Shown here one piece after another: positions 9,408-19,008 of a DNA stretch of 31,815 nt. A model generated the notes under the pieces. It searched no databases, was not told the DNA's origin, and saw nothing but the letters and a program-made list of their open reading frames with translations. Source of the stretch: Paulinella micropora (lineage: Eukaryota > Cercozoa > Imbricatea > Euglyphida); assembly GCA_009731375.1 (NCBI GenBank), contig BJOX01000342.1, positions 152,095 through 183,909 on the forward strand, read 5' to 3'. Within the stretch, counting starts at the first letter, position 1. Each line of letters opens with the position of its first letter. A program made the translations under genes and the position numbers.

Positions 9408-9419
9408 ATGTCTGTTTGT
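9146..9419. repeat. ATCC/ACCT/ATCT array
   Basis: Tetranucleotide array with an (ACCT)n stretch near 9245-9280 and CTATCTACTATCTA variants, ending in a GTCT-type run at the next GTAAGT-rich block. Confidence 0.95.
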
Positions 9420-9642
9420 CTGGTTAGTAGTAAACAGCAAGTAGTAATTGATAAACAAGTAAGTAAGATAAGTAAGTAAGTAAGTAAGTAAGTAAGTCAG
9501 AAGTAAGTAGTAAGCGGTCTGTAGTGTGGTAAGTAGTAAGTAGTAAGTGATAAGTGATAAGTGACAAAACACAGTAGTGAATAGTAAGCTGTAAGCAAGC
9601 AAACACGCAAGTAAGTAAATAAGTCAGCAGGTAAGTAAGTAA
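9420..9642 (+). repeat. GTAAGT-rich block, copy 3
   Basis: Starts GGTTAGTAGTAAACAGCAAG and ends in GTAAGTAAGTAATATCT. Marks the 5' edge of the second cassette. Confidence 0.85.
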
Positions 9643-9693
<51 letters not shown>

Positions 9694-9797
9694 TTATCCT
9701 ATTTATCTATCTGTCTATTTATCTATCTATCTATCTATCTATCTATCCTATTTATCTATCTGTCTATTTATCTATCTATCTATCTATCTATCTATCC

Positions 9798-9832
<35 letters not shown>

Positions 9833-9857
9833 CATCCATCCATCCATCCATCCATCC

Positions 9858-9895
<38 letters not shown>

Positions 9896-9904
9896 TCATC
9901 TATC
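9643..9904. repeat. ATCT array
   Basis: (ATCT)n with a repeated interruption containing CCTATTTATCTATCTGTC (two copies near 9695 and 9745) and an ATCC run. It flanks the family B element on its 5' side. Confidence 0.95.
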
Positions 9905-10340
9905 CTTGGCCGATGCAGAGGGCCAGCTGCGCAGTGCTCCGGCCTAAAACCAAACCCCCTATAATGACGATTTTGTGTCCGCCGTTAATCGCGCGCAGCG
10001 CAAGGGCTAAACAGGCAACCAACTCCTGACCAGGGCCGTGATGCAAAGGGTCGATGAAGTCGGGGTTGTAGAAGGTAATTCACAACGAGCGTGAACTCCT
10101 GAAAGCTCGGCTTGCTCGTGGCATCATCTCCTTGGGGCACACGGCCCTGGGGGAGTGTTCTAGTGTTGTTCTGTATAGTTCAAAAGGGCTCGGCTACCTT
10201 TCGGCTTGAACTGGGCACAGGCACCAACCACAGCGAGACAGTGGTTGGTGTGCAGCTTGGCAGGTGCTGAAAGTTCTTGTCCGGGGGTAGTATTGGAGGA
10301 AATGGCTTTTCAAGCTACGCCACGCCCATAGATTAAACAT
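9905..10340 (+). mobile_element. Family B retroelement, longest copy
   Basis: About 436 bases of unique sequence set directly between ATCT arrays, ending CACGCCCATAGATTAAACAT. A perfect hairpin lies at 10222-10250: CACCAACCAC, nine-base loop, GTGGTTGGTG. No convincing protein frame exists, so this is read as the 3' non-coding end of a LINE or a non-autonomous element. Its final bases (CATAGATTAAACAT) resemble those of family A (GATAGACCAAACAT), which suggests a shared reverse transcriptase. Confidence 0.6.
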
Positions 10341-10349
10341 TATCTATTC

Positions 10350-10384
<35 letters not shown>

Positions 10385-10470
10385 CATGTAGCTATCTATC
10401 TATCCATCCATCTATCCATCTATTCATCTATCCGTCTATCTATCCGTCTATCTATCCGTCTATCTATCCG

Positions 10471-10529
<59 letters not shown>

Positions 10530-10552
10530 GCTACCTACCTATCTACCTACCT
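10341..10552. repeat. ATCT array with ATCCGTCT variants
   Basis: The tandem tail of family B, containing a local 12-bp periodicity (CTATCTATCCGT, four times near 10430-10475). Confidence 0.95.
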
Positions 10553-10631
10553 AGGGGAAAGTGGGGATGATTCACATTTGTGCACATGTCTATATGTATG
10601 TATATGTATCTGTATATGTATGTATATGTAC
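10553..10631 (+). repeat. Cassette linker and TATG/TATATG run
   Basis: Same linker as at 2663 (GATTCACATTTGTGCACATG) followed by a much shorter TATATG run than in cassettes 1 and 3. Confidence 0.8.
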
Positions 10632-11990
10632 CCTTTATTGTCCTGAACGCTAAAATGCAAAAGATCACATAATTTTCATTTTGATAATTTTTTCAACCCA
10701 ATACACTTTCTATTCATCAAATATCACGTCCACACTCCTTTTTTTGACGTCAAACGAGAGAAGTTCATAGTAATTGCGTTAGGAGTTTGCCCTGAACGCT
10801 AAAATGCCTAAAATCACATAATTTTTATTTGATGATTTTCTAACCCAATACACTTTTTATTCATCAAAGATCGCCTTCATATTGCTTTTTTTTAACGTCA
10901 AACGAGGAATTCCTAGTAATTGCGTTAGGCGTTTGTCCTGAACAGGAAAAATGCTAAAAATATGTAATTTTAATTTTCATAATTTTGCAACCCAATACAC
11001 TTTCTAGTCATCCGATGCCACGTCCATACTTCTTTTTTTGACGTCAAACGAGAAATTTCTAGTAATTGCGTATTGGATTGGAAAATTATCAAAATAAAAT
11101 TATGTGATTTTTTGCATTTTAGCGTTCAGGACAAACGCCTAACGTAATTACTAGGAATTTCTCGTTTGAGATTAAAAACATACGTTTGAAGGTGATATTT
11201 TAGAAATAGAAAGTGTACTGGGTTGAAAAATTATCAAAAAGAAAATTACGTGATTTTTGGCATTTTGCGTTCAGGACAAACGCCTAACGCAATTACTAAA
11301 AATTTCTCGTTTGTGGTCAAAAAAATACGTATGAAGGTGATATTTGATAAGTAGAAAGTGTATTAGGTTAAAAATTTATCTAAATTTTTTATGGCATGTT
11401 GGCATTTTCCTGTTCAGGACAAACGCCTACACTCCTTATTAATCAAATATTACCTTCATACGTATTTTTTTTGACGTCAAACGAGAAATTCCTAGTAATT
11501 GCATTAGGCGTTTGTCCTGAACGCTAAAATGCCAAAAATCACATAATTTTATTTTTGATAATTTTCCAACCCAATACCCTATATTTATCAAATGTCACTT
11601 TCATACGTATTTTTTTGACGTCAAACGAGAAATTCCTAGTAATTGCGTTAGGCGTTTGTCCTGAGCGCTAAAATGCAAAAAATTACGTAATTTTCTTTTT
11701 GATAATTTTTTCACCCAATACGCGTTCTCTTCATCAAATATCGCCTTCATATGTATTTTTTTTTTACCTCAAACGAGAAATTCCTAGTAATTGCGTTAGG
11801 CGTTTGTCCTGAACGCTAAAATGCAAAAAATCACATAATTTCACTTTTCATAATTTTTCCAACCAATACTCATTCTCATCATCAACTATCACCTTCATAT
11901 GTATTTTTTTGACGTCAAACGAGAAATTCCTAGTAATTGCGTTAGGCGTTTGTCCTGAACGCTAAAATGCAAAAAATTCTAGATAATTCC
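10632..11990 (+). repeat. 146-bp satellite array S2
   Basis: Nine or ten monomers of the same family as S1. The leading monomers line up one-for-one with those of S1 and S5 (same AGGAGTTTGCCCTGAACGCT variant, then a CCTGAACAGGAAAA variant), so the cassette duplicated after the array formed. The middle of the array is inverted (11071-11429). Confidence 0.9.
11071..11429 (-). repeat. Inverted block inside satellite array S2
   Basis: At 11071 the sequence switches from AGTAATTGCG to TATTGGATTGGAAAATTATC, the reverse strand of the satellite, and at 11430 it returns to + orientation with CACTCCTTATTAATC. Flipping the block restores GCG|TTAGGCGTTTGTCC on one side and CCAATA|CACTCCTTATT on the other. 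The second junction is seen intact in array S4 near 19705. Confidence 0.85.
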
Positions 11991-12020
11991 TGTGCTGGCA
12001 TGCTTGTGCTGGCATGCTCT

Positions 12021-12981
12021 CAGCTCAACGAGCTTTGTGTGTGCCAAACATGGCCTTCTAACTCCTCCTGGTGCCCTAAAACGAGTAGTTTTTGGTAGTA
12101 GTGCCGAAAGTCGAGGAAATTTAGGCATTCAGGACACTTTCCTAACGCAAATATTTGCATGACTTTCGAAAAACCCATGACATCGCCAGCGACGAGTCGG
12201 GGGCTTGCAGCTCTGCAAGTATGAGCTGCCAACTCCTCCTGGTGGCCACAAACCATGCTTGGTCGTGGCCGGGTGCCGGTTTGCGCGGGTTGGTGATGAT
12301 GGGATGTGGTGTAGTGTACACATGCAACTGTGCGGGCCGGAGGGGCCAGCTGCATGTGTATGTATGTATGTGTGTGTGTGTGTATGTGTGTGTGTGTGTG
12401 TGTGGGTGTGCCCGCTGTCTGGTGCGAGCGCGCTGCCCTCCTCCTCCTCCTCCTCCTCCTCCTCCTCCTCTCCCTCCCCCCGCACGTCGCGCCTGGTCTG
12501 GTCTGCTGTGTAGAGCGGCGACACGGCGCTACACTGTGCCGGACTCTATGGGCATACGGCGACAGCGCGGGCGCTGCTGGCGGCCGGCGCCCAGACCGAG
12601 GCCAAAAACAACGTAAGCAGGAGGGAGAGGGGAAAGAGGGGAAGATGAGAGATAGAGAGAGAGAGATAGAGATAGAGAGAGAGAAAGAGAGAAAGAGAGA
12701 GTGAGCCAGAGCACGCCATGCGCATACTCGGGAAAGCTGTGGGAAGAACTGAAGGTTTGTGGCCACCAGGAGGAGTTGGGAGCTGATACTTGCAGGGCGT
12801 CAAGCCCCAGACTCGTCCTCGATGCTGAGGTGGTTTTTTCGCATTTCAAGCAAATATTTGCGTTAGGGGAGTGTCCTGACCGCCGAAATTCCTCGATTTC
12901 TGGCAACAGTCGCAACACGACTCGTTTGAGCCAACTAGAGGGAGTTAGAAGAGGATAATTGGCCTACACAGAGCTTGCTGG
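12021..12981. repeat. Long inverted repeat around ankyrin exon, copy 2
   Basis: Left arm 12021-12254 pairs with right arm 12754-12981, with the same landmarks as copy 1. The loop holds a longer TG run and the longest TCC tract (about 11 units by my count) before the exon, and a longer GA tract after it. Confidence 0.85.
12514..12612 (+). CDS. Ankyrin-repeat exon (gene 1, repeat n-1)
   Basis: A 99-nt, phase-0 exon encoding one 33-residue ankyrin repeat: SGDTALHCAGLYG, then helix 2 with LLAAGAQTEAKNN. The acceptor is TGCTGTGTAG (two bases shorter than in the other copies) and the donor AAC|GTAAGC. Against its gene 2 counterpart at 26287 it differs at seven residues, including L8C in the TALHLA core and I28T. 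It is the most diverged of the four, though still open and correctly bounded. Relaxed constraint is plausible but not shown. Confidence 0.8.
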
Positions 12982-13107
12982 ATGGAAAAGGTGAGGCACA
13001 TATGATTTCAAGCAAATATGTGCGTTAGCCTCTGTCCTGAACGCTCGATTGCCTAAATGTGCCCGGGCCCTCAAAACAGAGAGACACTGCGCAAGAAAGG
13101 GAAACTC

Positions 13108-13108
13108 A

Positions 13109-13145
<37 letters not shown>

Positions 13146-13204
13146 GTCTATCTGTATCTATCTATCTATCTATCCATCCATCCATCTGTCTCTATCTATC
13201 TATC

Positions 13205-13235
<31 letters not shown>

Positions 13236-13362
13236 CTATTCTTATCTTCTATTCCTCTTCCTCTTTCACTTCCTCTTCCTCTTCTATTCTAATCTATTCT
13301 ATTCTATTCTATCCATCCCTGCTTTTGTTTATCAATCTATCTATCTATCTATCTATCTATCC

Positions 13363-13396
<34 letters not shown>

Positions 13397-13406
13397 ATCT
13401 ATCTAA

Positions 13407-13439
<33 letters not shown>

Positions 13440-14106
13440 CATCCATCCATCCATCTATCTATGTATCTGCTCTATTCTATTCTATCTTTTCTATTCTATT
13501 CTATTCTATTCTATCCATCAGTCTCTCCTTTTGTTTATCTATCTATCTATCTATCTATCTATCTGTCTATCTATATATCTATACATACATCTTTTCTTTT
13601 TCTCTTCTTGTATTTTCTGTTCCCATCTATTCTATTTTCTTCTCTTCTGTTATCTTCTCTTCCTCTTCCTCTTTCACTTCCTTTTCTATTCTATTCTATT
13701 CTATTCTATTCCGTTCTATTCCATTCTATTCCGTTCTATTCTATTCTGTTCTATTCTGTTCTATTCTGTTCTATTCTGATCTATACTGTTCTGTTCTATT
13801 CTATTCAATTCTATTCTATTCTATCCATCCATCCCTCCTTTTGTTTATCTATCTATCTGTCTATCTATCTATCTATCTATCTATCTATCCATCCATCTAT
13901 CTATCCATCTATCCTATCTATCTATCTATCCATCTATCCATCCATCCATCCATCCATCCATCTATCTATCTATCTGTTCTATTATGTTCTATCTGTTCTA
14001 TTCTATTCTATTCTATTCTATTCTATTCTGTCCTATTCTGTCCTATTCTATTCTATTCTATTCTATTCTAGTCTAGTCTATTCTATCCATCCATCCCTCC
14101 TTTTGT

Positions 14107-14140
<34 letters not shown>

Positions 14141-14317
14141 GTCTGTCTATCATCTATCCATCCATCCATCCATCCATTCACCCATTTATCTGTCTACCTG
14201 TTCTGTTCTATTCTATTCTAGTCTATTCTAGTCTATTCTAGTCTATTCTATTCTATTTCCATCCGTCCCTCCTTTGTTTATCTATCTAATATGATTCTAT
14301 CCTATCTATCCATCTAT
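13108..14317. repeat. Composite higher-order microsatellite, block 3
   Basis: At least four super-units of ATCT / ATCC / (ATTCT)n / linker TCCCTCCTTTTGTTTATCTA, with one intact TTTTCTGTTCCCATCTATTC segment near 13610. ATTCT variants ATTCC and ATTCTG are locally clustered. No gene. Confidence 0.9.
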
Positions 14318-14436
14318 CAGACTGCATAAATCCAGGACTATGTGTCCACCTCCAGCCCGCTGCCCAGGCGCTGATTGGCGACGGGTTGGAATGGATGCCT
14401 ATGTCTTCGGATATGCAGAGCTGATAGACCAAACAT
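14318..14436 (+). mobile_element. Family A SINE-like element, copy 5
   Basis: Long form, with CAGACTGCATAAATCCAGGA, then CCCGCTGCCCAGGCGCTGAT, and the standard 3' end into AT(ATCT)n. It is nearly identical to copy 10 at 27668, as expected from the gene-level duplication. Confidence 0.65.
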
Positions 14437-14521
14437 ATCTATCAATCCATCCATCCATCCATTCATCCATCCATCCACCCATCCATCCATCCATCCATCC
14501 ATCTATCCATCCATCTATCTA

Positions 14522-14563
<42 letters not shown>

Positions 14564-14669
14564 CCATCCATCCATCCATCTATCTATCTATCTATCTATC
14601 TATCTACCTACCTACCTACCTACCTACCTACCTACCTATCTACCTACCTATCTATCTATCTTCTATCTA

Positions 14670-14708
<39 letters not shown>

Positions 14709-15000
14709 TTATGTAACGGTTTGCTTTCTTTTCATTTTCTCCTCTCTTCTCTCCTCTCCTCTCCTCTCTTCTCTTCTCTTCTCTTCTCTTCGCTTCTCTC
14801 CTCTCCTCTCCTCTCCTCTCTCCTCTCCTCTCACCTCTCCTCTCTCCTCTCCTCTCCTCTCCTCTCTCCTCTCCTCCTTCTCATCTCTTCTCATCTCTTC
14901 TCATCTCTTCTCATCTCTTCTCATCTCTTCTCTTCTCCTCTCTTCTCTTCTCTTCTCTTCTCTTCTCTCCTCTTCTCTGCTCTTCTCTTCTCTTCTCTCT
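14437..15000. repeat. ATCC/ATCT/ACCT array and pyrimidine tract
   Basis: Tetranucleotide arrays including (ACCT)n near 14605-14650, then TGTAACGGTTTGCTTTCTTT and a 260-base CT-only tract with a CTCATCTCTT sub-repeat near 14880-14930. The same order occurs at 27787-28230. Confidence 0.9.
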
Positions 15001-15091
15001 TGCCAATTCCCAGCCCGCTACCCAGTCGCCGTGGCGGCGGATTGGAATGGATGCCTATGTCTTTTGATATGCAGAGCTGATAGACCAAACA

Positions 15092-15092
<1 letters not shown>
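15001..15092 (+). mobile_element. Family A SINE-like element, copy 6
   Basis: Short form emerging from a CTTCT tract, with core CGCCGTGGCGGCGGATTGGA and the standard 3' end. Equivalent to copy 11. Confidence 0.65.
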
Positions 15093-15136
<44 letters not shown>

Positions 15137-15294
15137 ATCTATCTATCTATCGACTTATCTATCTATCTGTCTATCTACCTACCTACCTACCTACCTACCA
15201 ACCTACCTATCTACCTATCTATCTATTTATCCATCTATGTATATCTATCTATCTATCTATCTATCTATCCATCCATCCATCCATCCATCCATCC

Positions 15295-15334
<40 letters not shown>

Positions 15335-15381
15335 ATCTATCTATCTATCTATCTATCTATTGTTCATCTACCTATCTATCC

Positions 15382-15418
<37 letters not shown>

Positions 15419-15442
15419 GCTATCTATCTATTGTTCATCTAC

Positions 15443-15498
<56 letters not shown>
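15093..15498. repeat. ATCT/ACCT/ATCC/CTTT array
   Basis: Tetranucleotide arrays including a (CTTT)n run near 15315-15335 and two copies of a CTATTGTTCATCTACCTATC interruption. The array ends about 40 bases before GC-rich coding sequence. Confidence 0.95.
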
Positions 15499-15588
15499 GT
15501 TGCTGCTGTGTTCTTGCCTGTTTCGCGCGCGCGCAGAGTGTGCAGCACACAGCTCGGCGGCTGCACCATGTGTGCTGTGTATGTGCAG

Positions 15589-15750
15589 TACGGAAGCACT
15601 GCCTTAGACTTAGCAAGTGGAGAAACCCGCAAGCTGCTTGAGGAGGCGGCGAAGGTCACTGCTGCCTGCGCTGCGCTCTGCCGTCTCTGCCAACACATGC
15701 CCTGCCACAGCACAGATAGCACACAGCGACAGGAAATATTTCTATCATAA
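15589..15750 (+). CDS. Terminal ankyrin exon with Cys-rich tail (gene 1)
   Basis: Starts after CTGTGTATGTGCAG and reads [15 protein letters not shown], then LLEEAAK, a C-terminal capping half-repeat. A Cys-rich tail follows (C-x3-C-x2-C-x4-CH) and a TAA at 15748-15750, 53 residues in all. Phase 0 fits the preceding DN/NN exon end. Compared with 28805-28975 four codons are missing between the two helices. An alternative acceptor after GCGCGCGCGCAG (15536) would be out of phase with the other exons. An alternative donor (AAG|GTCACT) would drop the tail. The tail is almost identical between the two genes, including non-coding flanks, so its conservation is not proof of function. Confidence 0.6.
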   Translation, partial: YGSTALDLASGETRKLLEEAAKVTAACAALCRLCQHMPCHSTDSTQRQEIFLS

Positions 15751-15806
<56 letters not shown>

Positions 15807-16061
15807 GCATGAACATACACATACGTATACACCACATATATATGCATGTGTATGTACGTACCTACGTACGTACGTATGTATGTATGTATGTATGTATGTA
15901 TGTATGTATGTATGTATCATTGTATGTATGTATCATTGTATGTATGTATCATTGTATGTATGTATGAATGTACATTGTACGTATTATTGTATCTTATATG
16001 TGTGCATATTGTGTGTATGTACGTATGTACACATAAATACACACATACACACATACATGCA

Positions 16062-16094
<33 letters not shown>

Positions 16095-16140
16095 GCATAC
16101 ATACATACATATGCACATACATATGTTGTATAAAGAATAA
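15751..16140. repeat. (GA)n, then (ATGT)n facing (ACAT)n
   Basis: A GA array just past the stop codon, then (GTAT)n to about 15960 with TCATTGTATGTATG interruptions, and a complementary (ATAC)n array at about 16045-16125. The two arrays can pair into a long hairpin. Copied at 28977-29400. HTYIH and VCMYV frames are artefacts. Confidence 0.9.
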
Positions 16141-16199
16141 TATAATACACACGCTGTCATACACGCACACAAACACACACACTCACACCCACACACACC

Positions 16200-16383
16200 G
16201 GGTAGCCAGAGAAGTGGAGCAAGGGGGAAGGGGTATGTCTAGAAGTTTCGCTGCAGGTGACCTGTGCCGTGGTCCGACTGGTGGCAGCAGCACAGTGTCG
16301 CGCGCTGTCTGCTGTTGCTGCTGCTGCTGCTGCTGGGCGCGCCAGAGCGATGGGTGCTGGCCTGTGCGCGTGCGCAGATGACC
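16200..16383 (+). other. GC-rich duplicated segment with CTG run, copy 1
   Basis: Matches 29463-29657 (GGGTAGCCAGAGAAGTGGAG, CTGCAGGTGACCTGTGCCGT, a (CTG)n run, then GTGTGCGCAG|ATGACC-type sequence). It lacks about 12 bases near 16358. Similarity to the second copy stops just after ATGACC. The remaining frame here hits TGA after six codons, so the start exon proposed at 29652 is broken in this copy. Confidence 0.6.
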
Positions 16384-16859
16384 ACACACTACATATGACT
16401 TGCAAAGTTAACGCGACTGGCCGCTGGCTCGGCAAGCAAGACTCACAAGCAGGGGCAGAGATTAGACAAGCAAGCGGCGGCGCGTTGTGGCAGCACAGCC
16501 AAGCTTAGTGGCTAGCTTCTTATTATTACACAACGAATAGGATATGCATACATAAAACAAAAGCATTTACATTTTGTATTCACATGGGTATGTATATATG
16601 TGTGTATGTAATGTATGTATGTATGTATGTATGTATGTATGTATGTATGTATGTATGTATATATGTATGTATGTATATATGTATGTATGTACGTATGTAT
16701 GTATGTATGTATGGTGTATGTATGTATGTATGTATGTATGTATATATGTATGTATGGTATGTATGTATGTATGTATGTATGTATGTATGTTTGTATGTTT
16801 GTATGTATGTATGTACGTAAGGAGCAAGGGACCACCGTTCTTGCTGCTGTTGCTGGCAG
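16384..16859. other. Unique stretch followed by (ATGT)n array
   Basis: Bases 16384-16565 are single-copy sequence in which I see no convincing exon. Bases 16600-16820 are a (GTAT)n array with ATATGTATG interruptions. The last 40 bases, ending TTGCTGCTGTTGCTGGCAG, form a credible 3' splice site. Confidence 0.7.
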
Positions 16860-16937
16860 GTCCGCGATCTTGTGTCGCGGGCAGAGCGAGGCCGACTCAC
16901 GCCCGCCGACAAGAGCAACCTGGATAGCATGGCTGAG
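16860..16937 (+). CDS. Leader exon upstream of ankyrin repeats (gene 2)
   Basis: A 78-nt, phase-0 exon candidate encoding 26 residues, VRDLVSRAERGRLTPADKSN then LDSMAE. It is polar and predicted helical, with no known domain. It is bounded by GTTGCTGGCAG and GAG|GTAGAA. It joins in frame to 17332-17433. In gene 3 the exon MTPQQRKDKWVKFLTE would fit immediately before an exon of this type. There is no second copy in the window to confirm it, so support is frame, splice signals and codon use only. Confidence 0.5.
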
Positions 16938-16995
16938 GTAGAAGTGCCCTCTGCCAGGGCGCTTGCAGCCAGTGGACGTGCACACCTGCACTCGT

Positions 16996-17220
<225 letters not shown>

Positions 17221-17331
17221 TGGTTGTTGCGTGTGGGTCTGCTGTGGTGGTTCCGCTTTTGTCCTGTAGTGTCTGCTTCATGATGACTTTTGTCCTGACT
17301 TGCAGTGCCACTAGCCACCTCTCTGTCTCAG

Positions 17332-17433
17332 GCCTTCCCTTGGACCGCGCTGCAGTACGCCAGCTTGCACGGGCTCCAAACTGCAGCAAAAAACATACTC
17401 GACAGCAAGGCAAGCGTCGACAAGCCCAACAAG
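17332..17433 (+). CDS. Ankyrin-repeat exon, 34 codons (gene 2)
   Basis: After CTCTCTGTCTCAG the sequence reads [20 protein letters not shown], then [14 protein letters not shown], an ankyrin repeat with TAL-x-x-A and the loop HG conserved. Aligned on TAL, it has one extra residue at the start and the same length after it as the 33-residue exons. Phase 0 at both ends. The 3' boundary is AAG|GCAAGC, so the intron would be GC-AG type. Other exons have GTAAGC, one base different. If unspliced, the frame runs 19 more codons to a TAG in the GATA array. It lacks the inverted-repeat cassette of the other exons. Confidence 0.7.
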
Positions 17434-17493
17434 GCAAGCAATGTGTCTGATAATGATGTGAACGCAAGTTCGGAGAACGCGTTATGGAGATAG

Positions 17494-18028
<535 letters not shown>

Positions 18029-18281
18029 CAATATGAAGGTGATCTTGGATGAATAAAAAGTGTATTGGGTTAGAAAATCATCAAATAAATGTTATGTGAT
18101 TTTTGGCATTTTAGCGTTCAGGGCAAACTCCTAACGCAATTCCTATGAACTTCTCGTTTGACGTCAAAAAAAAGGAGTGTGGACGTGATATTTGATGAAT
18201 AGAAAGTGTATTGGATTGAAAAAATTATCAAAATGAAAATTGTGTGATTTTTTGCATTTCAGCGTTCAGGACAATAAAGGG

Positions 18282-18284
<3 letters not shown>
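18029..18284 (-). repeat. 146-bp satellite array S3 (two monomers, reversed)
   Basis: Reads CGTTCAGGGCAAACTCCTAA and CGTTCAGGACAATAAAGGGT, the reverse complements of the first two monomers of S1, S2 and S5. Confidence 0.9.
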
Positions 18285-18347
<63 letters not shown>

Positions 18348-18397
18348 CATATAGACATGTGCACAATTGTGAATCATCCCCACTTTTCCCTCTACAT

Positions 18398-18943
<546 letters not shown>

Positions 18944-18956
18944 GACAGACAGACAT

Positions 18957-19005
<49 letters not shown>

Positions 19006-19008
19006 GGC

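Larger units (their letters stand above)
4604..15750 (+). other. Gene 1 model: ankyrin-repeat gene, 3' part
   Basis: Exons 4604-4702, 12514-12612 and 15589-15750 join in phase 0 to give repeat, repeat and terminal half-repeat plus tail, ending at TAA. The preceding exons (equivalents of 16860 and 17332 in gene 2) are not found in the first 4.6 kb and would lie upstream of the window. The introns are about 7.8 and 3.0 kb and consist almost wholly of satellite, microsatellite and short retroelements. The second repeat has drifted more than its gene 2 counterpart, and the terminal exon carries a 4-codon deletion, so this copy may be decaying. No transcript evidence is available here. Confidence 0.6.

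Noticed and set aside
14340-14434. Coding reading of the family A core ([14 protein letters not shown])
   Set aside because: It is short, ends in the ATCT tail, and substitutions and indels among copies fall without regard to codon position. No start or homologue is recognised.
15805-16140. HTYIHTYIH and YVCMYVCM frames
   Set aside because: Translations of (ATGT)n and (ACAT)n arrays.
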